A model generated the notes under the pieces. It was not told the origin of the DNA. It ran no database searches and worked only from the letters and a program-made list of their open reading frames with translations. DNA of 64,000 nt from a bacterium (GTDB lineage: Bacteria; Bacillota; Clostridia; Lachnospirales; Lachnospiraceae), in the NCBI GenBank assembly GCA_022774325.1, contig JALFNN010000039.1, positions 42,808 to 106,807 of the forward strand, in the 5' to 3' direction. Position numbers and translations under genes: made by a program. Numbering within the stretch: the stretch's first letter is position 1; each line of letters opens with the position of its first letter. Below are positions 19,523 through 27,578 of this stretch, piece by piece.

Positions 19523-20477
19523 AGGTAGACTATGTTTGATCGGATGTATGGCTTTCGCATTTCTGTACTTGAGTGGTTGTTCGGGGGAACCAAAAGCGCT
19601 CGTAACAGAATTTGAGAAAGCTCATTATAATGCAGAATTATATGAGAGCACCCTTTATGCAGAAGAGTTGTGCGTAGCTGAAACGGATGTGGCGCTTGAA
19701 GGATATGAAGGGGATACAGCGTTACACGCTTCATCCTTGTTTGACCTGGAGAATAAAAATGTTCTCTATTCCTGGCAGTCCCATGAAAGACTGTATCCGG
19801 CAAGTACGACAAAAATCATGACAGCCCTTCTTGCACTGGAAAATGGAAATCTGGAAGATACGGTTACGATCAGTAAAACAGCCGCTGCTGCAAGTTTTCC
19901 TTCCGATGCACAGGTGTGTGGTCTGAGAGAAGGAGAAGTCTGGACATTAGAAGATCTTCTTAATGCACTACTTCTGTATTCAGGGAATGATGCCGCTTCT
20001 GCCATCGCCGAACATATAGCAGGAACTGAAGAATCATTTGTAAATATGATGAATAGCCGTGCCAGAGAATTAATGGCGAATAATACGCATTTTACCAATC
20101 CGCATGGCCTGCATGATGATGAACATTATACTACTGCTTACGATTTATATTTGATTTTTAATGAATGTATTAAAAATGAACATTTTGTAGAGATTATCAG
20201 CAGCGATTCTTATACTGCAGTCTATACCGCGGCAGACGGTTCTCAGCAGGAGATGACGTTTACGCCTACCAATCTGTATGCAAAAGGGGTTGTTGAAGAA
20301 CCGGATAATGTTACGATCGTTGGCGGTAAGACAGGGACAACAGATGAAGCCGGATGTTGTCTAATCCTCCTTGTAAGGGATTCACAGAATCGTCCTTATA
20401 TATCCATCGTGATGGGAGCACCTGATAAATCAACACTTTATGAGGATATGACATCTTTAATTGAGAAAATCACATAA
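19506..20477 (+). CDS. D-alanyl-D-alanine carboxypeptidase, probable lipoprotein
   Basis: A low-molecular-weight PBP of the DacA/DacF type that trims the terminal D-Ala of peptidoglycan stem peptides. The motifs are STTK (PASTTKIM), SGN and KTGT. The N-terminus ends in LSGC, a lipobox, so a membrane-anchored lipoprotein is likely. GTG 19506 gives a positively charged signal peptide but overlaps mgsA by 17 bp; TTG 19536 with AAAGG upstream is an alternative. The C-terminal beta domain of DacA is absent, which fits the short length (about 320 aa). Confidence 0.88.
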   Translation: MRCTSKGRLCLIGCMAFAFLYLSGCSGEPKALVTEFEKAHYNAELYESTLYAEELCVAETDVALEGYEGDTALHASSLFDLENKNVLYSWQSHERLYPASTTKIMTALLALENGNLEDTVTISKTAAAASFPSDAQVCGLREGEVWTLEDLLNALLLYSGNDAASAIAEHIAGTEESFVNMMNSRARELMANNTHFTNPHGLHDDEHYTTAYDLYLIFNECIKNEHFVEIISSDSYTAVYTAADGSQQEMTFTPTNLYAKGVVEEPDNVTIVGGKTGTTDEAGCCLILLVRDSQNRPYISIVMGAPDKSTLYEDMTSLIEKIT

Positions 20478-20514
20478 AAAGAGGGGCATCCATTTGGTGG
20501 GATACCCCTTTTTA
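20477..20514. terminator. Bidirectional Rho-independent terminator
   Basis: A stem of GGGGcATCC with GGATaCCCC, flanked by A5 on the left and T5 on the right, lies between the convergent carboxypeptidase and DUF378 genes and can serve both. Confidence 0.85.
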
Positions 20515-20721
20515 CTATGATTCAGATATGCTGTTTATACGACCGAACAGGCTGATTAAATAAAGACCGCACAGTCCGACCAGCGTATAAATAATTCGTG
20601 ACAGCCATGACAGGTTGCCGAAGATGTAGGCTACCAGGTCAAAGCGAAATATACCGACGAGAAGCCAGTTAAGTGCACCAATAATTACGATTGTTAAAGC
20701 TGTGTTATCAAGCCATTTCAT
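20515..20721 (-). CDS. DUF378 membrane protein
   Basis: A 68-aa protein with two hydrophobic helices (TIVIIGALNWLLVGIFRFDL and IYTLVGLCGLYLISLF), the exact pattern of DUF378 (YuzA-like). ATG 20721 is preceded by AGGAGG; the longer frame to 21021 overlaps the divergent gene and is rejected. Function unknown. Confidence 0.85.
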   Translation of the reverse strand: MKWLDNTALTIVIIGALNWLLVGIFRFDLVAYIFGNLSWLSRIIYTLVGLCGLYLISLFGRINSISES

Positions 20722-20768
20722 GACAGTTTCCTCCTTATATGGTTTCTGTCTACTAGTATGTACAGTAA

Positions 20769-20796
20769 ATAATACAGTTATACCACTCTGATGCAA
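20769..20796 (-). promoter_or_regulatory. Probable promoter of the DUF378 gene
   Basis: On the minus strand TTGCAT is followed after 16 bp by TATTAT, about 48 bp before the DUF378 start. Confidence 0.5.
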
Positions 20797-20831
20797 ATAG
20801 TTTCTATAAACAGTAACTACAGGAAAGAATA

Positions 20832-21803
20832 ATGGAAAAGGAAAGAAAGTTTGAAAATAAAGGATTGTATTATCCTTATTCTGATTATTTAAAAGAAAAA
20901 TATCATGAAAAAGTCTATAAACTGCCCGTAAATCTGCCGGTCTCCTGTCCGAACCGTGTGGATGGGCCGGGATGTGCGTTTTGTGCAGGAGCCGGTACGG
21001 GATTTGAAGCAATGGACGCACAGATCTGCGTCTCTGAGCAGATTCTCCGTACCAAGGAACGAATTGAAGAAAAATATCATGCGCATAAATTTATAGCTTA
21101 TTTTCAGAATTATACGAATACATTTCAGCCGTTGGAGCATTTCACTAAGTATCTTAGGGAGGCTGCGGCGGTGCCGGATATCGTGGAAATATCTGTTTCT
21201 ACCAGACCGGATTGTTTGAACAGAGAATATTTGGATGTAATGGATGCCATTCAACGTGAGACCGGGATTCAGATGAACATTGAGCTGGGGCTGCAGACCG
21301 TTAATTACCATACACTGGATCGAATAGGAAGAGGACATGGGCTGGCGGAATTCCTTGATGCCGTTTTGATGATTAAGGAATACAAAGGGTTTACTATTTG
21401 TGCCCATGTGATTCTGAATCTTCCCGGAGATGACAGGAACGATGCCTGCGAAACGGCACGTGTTCTCACTGCGCTTGGGATAGATATCGTGAAACTGCAT
21501 TCTTTATATATTGCAAAAAATACCTTATTGTGTGATTGGTATGAAAATGGTAGAATATGTTTGTGTTCCAAAGAAGAATACCTGGAAAGGGTTGCTTCTT
21601 TTCTAGAACTGATTCCTGAAAATATGGCTGTGGAACGGCTCTTTTCAAGGATTCCGGAGAAGGATTCTGTTTTTTGCAATTGGGGAAACAGCTGGTGGAA
21701 ACTCAGGGACGAATTATTTGCAAAAATGAAACAAGAGGGACGATATCAGGGAAGACTATGTAATTACCTTAACGGAGCTGCCCTGAAAAAATTAGATCAA
21801 TAA
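20832..21803 (+). CDS. TIGR01212 (YhcC-like) radical SAM protein
   Basis: A 323-aa radical SAM protein. The N-terminal SCPNRVDGPGCAFC holds the three cluster cysteines in the CX8CX2C spacing of this family, followed by QTVNYHTLDRIGRGH. The substrate is unknown; a tRNA or protein modification role has been suggested for relatives but not shown here. It is transcribed away from the DUF378 gene. Confidence 0.87.
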   Translation: MEKERKFENKGLYYPYSDYLKEKYHEKVYKLPVNLPVSCPNRVDGPGCAFCAGAGTGFEAMDAQICVSEQILRTKERIEEKYHAHKFIAYFQNYTNTFQPLEHFTKYLREAAAVPDIVEISVSTRPDCLNREYLDVMDAIQRETGIQMNIELGLQTVNYHTLDRIGRGHGLAEFLDAVLMIKEYKGFTICAHVILNLPGDDRNDACETARVLTALGIDIVKLHSLYIAKNTLLCDWYENGRICLCSKEEYLERVASFLELIPENMAVERLFSRIPEKDSVFCNWGNSWWKLRDELFAKMKQEGRYQGRLCNYLNGAALKKLDQ

Positions 21804-21835
21804 TTTGACATTATGGTATTGAGGAGGCTGAAGTA

Positions 21836-23260
21836 TTGGCTGGAAGGAATAAAGATGTTATCAGTTTGAAACGCTATAAAAGAAAAGGAACCTGGAATAT
21901 TGGAACGATACTTTTTGGTGTCATTTTTATTTACCTTGTTGTCACGGTTCTTACCTATCTTACCAAAGACAGAATTGCTGTTTATGAGGTGCGTGAAGGC
22001 AGTATTTTAAAAAATACTTCTTTTACATGCATTGCACTGCGTGATGAAAATCTGGTATATGCCGATCAGGAAGGATATGTGAATTATTTTGTCGAAGCCG
22101 GACAGAAAGTAGCAGTCGGAAACAATGTCTATACGCTGAGCACGAATAAAATTGCAGATACTTCTTCGACGGAATCGAATGATGAAGTGGATTTGTCTAC
22201 GGATGAGTGGAACAGTATACTGATGAAAGTTCAGTCGTTTCATGAAAATTTTCGATTGCAGAATTTTAAAGATGTAAGAGTCCTTAAGGAAGAAACCACA
22301 GCTTTGCTTCAAAGTAATACAAACCAGAACAGGGTAACCCAGCTCAATACACTACTGGGAGAGGGAAGCATTGATGGACTTCAGGTATTCCAAACTCAGG
22401 ATGACGGTATTATCGAGTATTCTTATGACGGTTATGAAGGATTGTCCATGGAGGATCTCACGGAAGATGAGTTTTCTAAAGAAGGATATGCACAGACTGA
22501 GATTCTGAATAACACGAAAATCAGTGCCGGTTCGCCTGTTTATCGTTTGGTTACCGGTGAGGCGTGGAGTATTGTATTTAAGCTCAATAAAGAGACAGAA
22601 GAGATGCTGTATAAAAAGATGGGCGATAAGGATAAGCTGTCTGTAAAAATCCGTTTTGATAAAGATAATAAGACGATGTGGGGAAGTCTGCGTATTTTTA
22701 ATAGAGGAGAAGATGAGACTTACGGTTATATCCAGTTTACTGATTCCATGATTCGATATGCACAGGACAGATATCTCGATATTGAACTGATTCTTGAGGA
22801 TGAATCAGGCCTTAAGATTCCGAAATCCGCTGTGACGGAAAAGGAATTCTATCTGGTTCCTGAGGATTATTTGACTACAGGCGGGGCTTCTAACAATAAA
22901 GGAGTTCTTCGGCAGACAAAAAATAAAAAAGGAGATTCTATTGTAGAATTCCTTGATGTAAACGTGTGTTATCGTGATGTGGAAAATAGTATGGTTTATC
23001 TTGATCCGGGAGATTTCCAAGCCGGAGATGTTCTGGTACGTCCGGAGTCAACCGAGACTTTTACATTAAGTAAAACGGGAACGCTAAAAGGGGTTTACAA
23101 TGTTAATAAGGGATACGCCGTATTTAAACAGGTTGAGATCCTCTGTGAAAGCGAAGAGTATTATATTATAGAAGAAGGAAACAGCTATGGGCTGTCCAAT
23201 TATGATCACATTGCTCTGGATGGAGCTTCCGTCCGGGAAAATGATATAGTAAGTCAGTAA
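21836..23260 (+). CDS. HlyD-like membrane adaptor protein beside the yggS-sepF cluster
   Basis: A 474-aa protein with one N-terminal membrane helix (about residues 20-41) and an extracytoplasmic part containing a biotinyl/HlyD-like hairpin (YADQEGYVNYFVEAGQKVAVG). The rest is rich in beta strands. Translation starts at TTG 21836, eight bases after GAGGAGG. No ABC transporter gene is adjacent, and the gene stands directly before yggS and sepF, so a role in envelope or division is suggested by position. HlyD family membership is moderately sure; cargo is unknown. Confidence 0.7.
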   Translation: MAGRNKDVISLKRYKRKGTWNIGTILFGVIFIYLVVTVLTYLTKDRIAVYEVREGSILKNTSFTCIALRDENLVYADQEGYVNYFVEAGQKVAVGNNVYTLSTNKIADTSSTESNDEVDLSTDEWNSILMKVQSFHENFRLQNFKDVRVLKEETTALLQSNTNQNRVTQLNTLLGEGSIDGLQVFQTQDDGIIEYSYDGYEGLSMEDLTEDEFSKEGYAQTEILNNTKISAGSPVYRLVTGEAWSIVFKLNKETEEMLYKKMGDKDKLSVKIRFDKDNKTMWGSLRIFNRGEDETYGYIQFTDSMIRYAQDRYLDIELILEDESGLKIPKSAVTEKEFYLVPEDYLTTGGASNNKGVLRQTKNKKGDSIVEFLDVNVCYRDVENSMVYLDPGDFQAGDVLVRPESTETFTLSKTGTLKGVYNVNKGYAVFKQVEILCESEEYYIIEEGNSYGLSNYDHIALDGASVRENDIVSQ

Positions 23261-23273
23261 GGAGTGACAAAAC

Positions 23274-23966
23274 ATGGTAGCAGAGAACTTAATGGATGTA
23301 GAACGACGCGTTTGTGAAGCCTGCAGACGTGCCGGGAGAAGCCGTGACGAGGTGACTTTGATCGCAGTGAGTAAGACAAAACCGGTGGAAATGCTGGAAG
23401 AGGTGTATGGTGCAGGTACCAGATATTTCGGTGAAAATAAAGTTCAGGAGCTGGTGGATAAATATGAAGTGATGCCGAAGGATATCCATTGGCAGATGAT
23501 CGGTCATCTTCAGCGCAATAAGGTGAAGTATATTATTGATAAGGCGGAGCTGATTCATTCCGTTGATTCCATTCGTCTTGCGGAAACTATTGACAGAGAA
23601 GCCGAGAATAAAGGTATCGTTGCAAATGTGCTTCTCGAGGTAAATATGGCAAGAGAAGAAACAAAATTCGGATTGATGCCGGAAGAGGTTCCTGACTTTG
23701 TTAGGCAAATTGCCGGATTTCAGCACATAAAAGTACAAGGTTTAATGACAATTGCTCCTTTTGTAAGTGATCCAGAGGAAAATCGCAAATATTTTGCAAA
23801 CTTACGAAAATTATCTGTTGACATTGGAAAGGAAAAAGTTGATAATGTGAATATGAGCATTCTTTCCATGGGTATGACAAATGATTTTGAAATTGCAATC
23901 GAAGAGGGAGCAACTATGATACGAGTTGGTACTGCAATTTTTGGTGAAAGAAATTATGTTCAATAA
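23274..23966 (+). CDS. YggS/YlmE-family PLP homeostasis protein
   Basis: A 230-aa alanine-racemase-like barrel protein that binds PLP and buffers cofactor levels. AVSKTKPVEML carries the PLP lysine, and FGENKVQEL, WQMIGHLQRNK and SMGMTNDFEIAIEEGATMIRVG (in two parts) are family signatures. It starts 13 bp after the HlyD-like gene and precedes sepF, the usual Gram-positive arrangement. Confidence 0.93.
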   Translation: MVAENLMDVERRVCEACRRAGRSRDEVTLIAVSKTKPVEMLEEVYGAGTRYFGENKVQELVDKYEVMPKDIHWQMIGHLQRNKVKYIIDKAELIHSVDSIRLAETIDREAENKGIVANVLLEVNMAREETKFGLMPEEVPDFVRQIAGFQHIKVQGLMTIAPFVSDPEENRKYFANLRKLSVDIGKEKVDNVNMSILSMGMTNDFEIAIEEGATMIRVGTAIFGERNYVQ

Positions 23967-23996
23967 GAAACTGATACAACAGATAGGAGTGTAAAA

Positions 23997-24539
23997 ATGG
24001 GAGTTTTAGATAAGTTCTTGGAAGTAATGAAATTAGACGGTGATGACGATTACGATGAGGATGACTTCTTCGATGAAGATGACTTTGAAGACGAGTACGA
24101 AGAAGAAAAACCGAAGCGTGGAATTTTTAAGAAAGAAAAAGCCAATACTTCTTATGAAGAGGAAGAAGAATTTGAACCTAGAAGATCTTCTCGTCCGACC
24201 AATAATAAAGTAACTCCAATGCGTCAGCCATCAAGAAAAAGTGCACCTGCTATGGAAGTATGCGTAATCAAACCGAACAACATGGAAGACACCAGAGAGA
24301 TTACGGAGACGCTTCTTGGTGGACGTACAGTTATTTTGAATCTTGAAGGCATGGATCTCGAGGTCGCTCAGAGAATCATAGATTTCACATCAGGATCAAC
24401 TTTTGCAATCGATGGAAATCTGCAGAAGATCTCAAACTTCATATTCCTTGTCACACCGGCGAATGTAGATATTTCCGGAGATCTTCAGGATATTCTGAAC
24501 ACCTCATCTTTTGATGTTCCGATTCAGAATCGCTATTAA
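23997..24539 (+). CDS. sepF: Cell division protein SepF
   Basis: A 180-aa protein that tethers FtsZ to the membrane and helps septum assembly. There is an N-terminal amphipathic segment (MGVLDKFLEVMKL), a strongly acidic then basic linker (about residues 15-80) and the C-terminal SepF domain (LGGRTVILNLEGMDLEVAQR, FTSGSTFAIDG). It lies between yggS and ylmH. Confidence 0.95.
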   Translation: MGVLDKFLEVMKLDGDDDYDEDDFFDEDDFEDEYEEEKPKRGIFKKEKANTSYEEEEEFEPRRSSRPTNNKVTPMRQPSRKSAPAMEVCVIKPNNMEDTREITETLLGGRTVILNLEGMDLEVAQRIIDFTSGSTFAIDGNLQKISNFIFLVTPANVDISGDLQDILNTSSFDVPIQNRY

Positions 24540-24551
24540 TACATAGGAATT

Positions 24552-25334
24552 ATGGAAATGGACAAGGAAGAAGAATTACTTCGCAAACGTTTTTTGGAAC
24601 TTTCCAATCAGGCATTTCAAAGGGGAATCGTAATGTATACCGATTTCCTGAATTTGAATGAATTAAATATTTTGCATACAACGCCAAAGAATTTGTTGGC
24701 TGTTCCCTTCAGAACCTTTGGCGGTTATGCATTTGCTGAGCGTCAGATGGCTGCATTTCTACCTGATGCTTTTTATTTGTATACTGATGAAGACGAAATA
24801 TTGGAAAAATATCCCATGAGCGTAATACAGATCTCTCCATTAAACGGGAAATTTGCCGAAGATCTGGGGCATCGCGATTATCTTGGAGCATTGTTGAATC
24901 TGGGTATTGAACGTTCTAAGCTGGGAGATATTCTGATTCAAGAGAAAATGGCGTATCTTTTTGCTTGTGACGGTATGGTAGATTTTATTTGTAATGAACT
25001 GACTCGTGTCAGGCATACAACGGTCCAGGCTGTCCGGATCGAGAGAGAGGAATTTGATTATGAACCAAGGTACGAGGAAATCAGAGGTACGGTTGCATCC
25101 GTGCGTCTGGATTCACTGTTGAGCCTGGCGTGGAATTCTTCCAGAAGTAAAATGGCCCCTCTGATAGAAGAGGCTCGTGTATATGTCAACGGGAAGCTGA
25201 TAACAAGCAATGGATATCATGTCAGAGAAAACGACATCATTTCCGTAAGAGGGATGGGAAGATTCCGGTATATGGGGATGATTTCAGAGACGAAAAAGGG
25301 CAGATGCTATGTCCTGGTATATAAATATATATAG
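24552..25334 (+). CDS. YlmH-like S4-domain RNA-binding protein
   Basis: A 260-aa protein. The central part matches YlmH (LGALLNLGIERSKLGDILIQ), and the C-terminal S4 domain includes RLDSLLSLAWNSSRSKM and VNGKLI. YlmH homologues act on stalled ribosomes and tRNA. ATG 24552 is taken; ATG 24558 is six bases later and has better spacing from AGGA. Member of the sepF division cluster. Confidence 0.9.
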   Translation: MEMDKEEELLRKRFLELSNQAFQRGIVMYTDFLNLNELNILHTTPKNLLAVPFRTFGGYAFAERQMAAFLPDAFYLYTDEDEILEKYPMSVIQISPLNGKFAEDLGHRDYLGALLNLGIERSKLGDILIQEKMAYLFACDGMVDFICNELTRVRHTTVQAVRIEREEFDYEPRYEEIRGTVASVRLDSLLSLAWNSSRSKMAPLIEEARVYVNGKLITSNGYHVRENDIISVRGMGRFRYMGMISETKKGRCYVLVYKYI

Positions 25335-25366
25335 CTATATTTTGTAAATGGAAAAGGAGCATCATC

Positions 25367-25888
25367 ATGAATCAGAAACTCAAAAAATATATCAGTGCTG
25401 CGGTCGGTGTTCTGGCACTTCTGCTTTTGGATCAATATACGAAGATTCTGGCACTTCGATTTTTGAAAGATCAGCCGGCAGTTGTTATCTTGAAAGGTGT
25501 TTTTGAACTGCAGTATCTGGAAAACAGAGGTGCGGCGTTTGGAATGATGCAGAACCAGAGATTTTTTTTCCTGATTATTACGGTCGTTGTGCTTGGAATC
25601 ATGGTGTATCTGTACGGCCTTACACCTGTCACACGTCGGTATCTTCCGCTCAGGCTCTGTATGGTTTTCCTTGCAGCCGGTGCGGCGGGGAATTTTATCG
25701 ACCGGTTACTGCGCGGATATGTTGTGGATTTCTTTTATTTTTCACTGATCGATTTTCCGATTTTTAATGTTGCCGACATTTATGTAACCGTCACATTTTT
25801 TGTACTGGTATTGTTGATCTTTTTCTATTATAAGGAAGAAGATTTGATGATTTATTCAAGGCAATATCGGAAAGAACATCAGATATAG
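25367..25888 (+). CDS. lspA: Lipoprotein signal peptidase LspA
   Basis: A 173-aa aspartic signal peptidase II with four membrane helices that removes prolipoprotein signal peptides. The catalytic Asp residues lie in NFIDRLLRGYVVDFF and FNVADIYVT, and NRGAAFG is also conserved. Followed by rluD, the common lspA-rluD pair. Confidence 0.95.
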   Translation: MNQKLKKYISAAVGVLALLLLDQYTKILALRFLKDQPAVVILKGVFELQYLENRGAAFGMMQNQRFFFLIITVVVLGIMVYLYGLTPVTRRYLPLRLCMVFLAAGAAGNFIDRLLRGYVVDFFYFSLIDFPIFNVADIYVTVTFFVLVLLIFFYYKEEDLMIYSRQYRKEHQI

Positions 25889-25923
25889 AAAAGAATCTCA
25901 GTCAGAGAAAGCAGGATTTTTAA

Positions 25924-26841
25924 ATGCGGTTAGAAGAATTTCAAATTGAAACAGAAAACGGGGAAAGAATCGATAAATATCTCTCAAATGAGATGAGCGG
26001 CTTTTCCCGTTCTTATATTCAGAAACTAATGAAAGATGGACATGTATACGTAAATGGAAAAGCAGTGAAAGCAAATTATAAGCTGGCTTATGACGATATG
26101 ATCACTGTGGAAATCCCGGATCTAGTTGAGCCCGATATTGTTCCTGAGAATATTCCTCTTGATATTCTCTACGAGGACGATGACATATTGATCGTAAATA
26201 AGCCTAAAGGGATGGTAGTCCATCCGGCTGCAGGACATTATAGCGGAACACTGGTTAATGCGTTGATGTATCACTGCGGCGAGAGCCTTTCAGGGATCAA
26301 CGGAGTTATGCGTCCCGGAATCGTACACCGGATCGATATGGACACAACCGGATCCCTTCTTGTCTGTAAAAATGATCAGGCTCATCAGAAACTTGCAGAG
26401 CAATTAAAAGTGCATTCGATCAAGCGGGTCTATCATGCTATTGTCTGCGGGAATCTGAAGGAAGACAGCGGTACGATTGACGCGCCTATCGGGAGACATC
26501 CGGTCGATCGGAAAAAGATGAGTATTAATTACCAGAACGGACGAGAGGCTGTCACGCATTATCAGGTTCTCGAGCGCTTTGGAGACTATACCTATATTTC
26601 CTGCCGACTTGAGACTGGCAGAACACATCAGATCCGTGTTCATATGGCCAGTATCCGGCATCCATTGCTCGGAGATACCGTATACGGTCCACAGAAGTGT
26701 CCCTTTAAGCTGCAGGGACAGACGCTGCATGCAAAGATTCTGGGCATTACACATCCTACAACCGGTGAATATATGGAATTTGACGCGCCGCTTCCGGAAT
26801 ATTTTGAAGATTTACTCGGACGAATGCGTCAAAATAGATAA
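25924..26841 (+). CDS. rluD: RluD-family 23S rRNA pseudouridine synthase
   Basis: A 305-aa protein with an N-terminal S4 domain (SGFSRSYIQKLMKDGHVYVN) and a catalytic domain with HRIDMDTTGSLLV, where the Asp is the nucleophile; the usual HRLDxxTSG is slightly varied. ETGRTHQIRVH is present. It isomerises uridines in the large-subunit rRNA; the exact position cannot be told from sequence. Confidence 0.92.
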   Translation: MRLEEFQIETENGERIDKYLSNEMSGFSRSYIQKLMKDGHVYVNGKAVKANYKLAYDDMITVEIPDLVEPDIVPENIPLDILYEDDDILIVNKPKGMVVHPAAGHYSGTLVNALMYHCGESLSGINGVMRPGIVHRIDMDTTGSLLVCKNDQAHQKLAEQLKVHSIKRVYHAIVCGNLKEDSGTIDAPIGRHPVDRKKMSINYQNGREAVTHYQVLERFGDYTYISCRLETGRTHQIRVHMASIRHPLLGDTVYGPQKCPFKLQGQTLHAKILGITHPTTGEYMEFDAPLPEYFEDLLGRMRQNR

Positions 26842-26847
26842 AATGTC

Positions 26848-26876
26848 TATACAATATTCGCACTTTGTTATATAAT
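26848..26876 (+). promoter_or_regulatory. Probable promoter of the cytidylate-kinase-like gene
   Basis: TATACA, 17 bp spacer, then TATAAT, ending 27 bp before the start codon of the next gene. The -10 is perfect, the -35 weak. Confidence 0.5.
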
Positions 26877-26903
26877 ATGCATAAGAAAAGGAGTGTGACT
26901 GAT

Positions 26904-27548
26904 ATGAAAAACCTGAATACAATTATTACAATCGGAAGACAGTTTGGAAGTGGCGGTAAAGAGATTGGTACACGTCTGGCAGAAGATCTTGGAGTAAAGC
27001 TTTATGATAAAGAGATGCTGGATATTGCTGCAAAGGAAAGCGGAATCTGTCAGGAACTCTTTGAGACTCATGATGAAAAACCGACGAACAGTTTTTTGTA
27101 TTCGCTGGTAATGGATACTTATTCTGGAGGCTATGCAACAGGAGCTTTTGCAGATATGCCGCTGAATCATAAAGTGTTCTTAGCACAATTTGAAGCAATC
27201 AAGAAGATTGCAGATGAAGGGCCATGTGTCCTTGTTGGAAGATGTGCAGATTATGCTTTGGAATCTTATGATAATGTCATGAGTGTTTTCATTCATGCGG
27301 ACTTAACAAGCAGAGTCCGGAGAATTGCCAAAATGTATGACATCACGGATGCAAAAGCCAAGGATATAATCCTGAAAGCAGATAAAAAGCGTGCAAGTTA
27401 CTATAATTATTTTACGAATAAAAAATGGGGAGATGCAGAAAGCTATGACATCAGTATCTGCAGCTCTGAATTAGGAATTGAAGGAACTGTGAAAGCACTT
27501 GAAGCATTGATCGAGCTTCGAGAATCCGTAACAGATCCAAGAATCTGA
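26904..27548 (+). CDS. Cytidylate kinase-like family protein
   Basis: A 214-aa P-loop protein of the cytidylate-kinase-like family: TIGRQFGSGGKEIGTRLAEDL at the N-terminus and VLVGRCADYAL in the middle. These proteins are common in Clostridia beside unrelated genes and their phosphate acceptor is unproven. ATG 26904 follows AAAAGGAG; the upstream frame to 26865 runs over the probable promoter and is rejected. Confidence 0.85.
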   Translation: MKNLNTIITIGRQFGSGGKEIGTRLAEDLGVKLYDKEMLDIAAKESGICQELFETHDEKPTNSFLYSLVMDTYSGGYATGAFADMPLNHKVFLAQFEAIKKIADEGPCVLVGRCADYALESYDNVMSVFIHADLTSRVRRIAKMYDITDAKAKDIILKADKKRASYYNYFTNKKWGDAESYDISICSSELGIEGTVKALEALIELRESVTDPRI

Positions 27549-27578
27549 TTGAGATCAAATATACATATAGGAGTGAGA

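Noticed and set aside
20515..21021. Long 168-codon form of the DUF378 gene
   Set aside because: The extra N-terminus overlaps the divergent radical SAM gene; ATG 20721 has AGGAGG.
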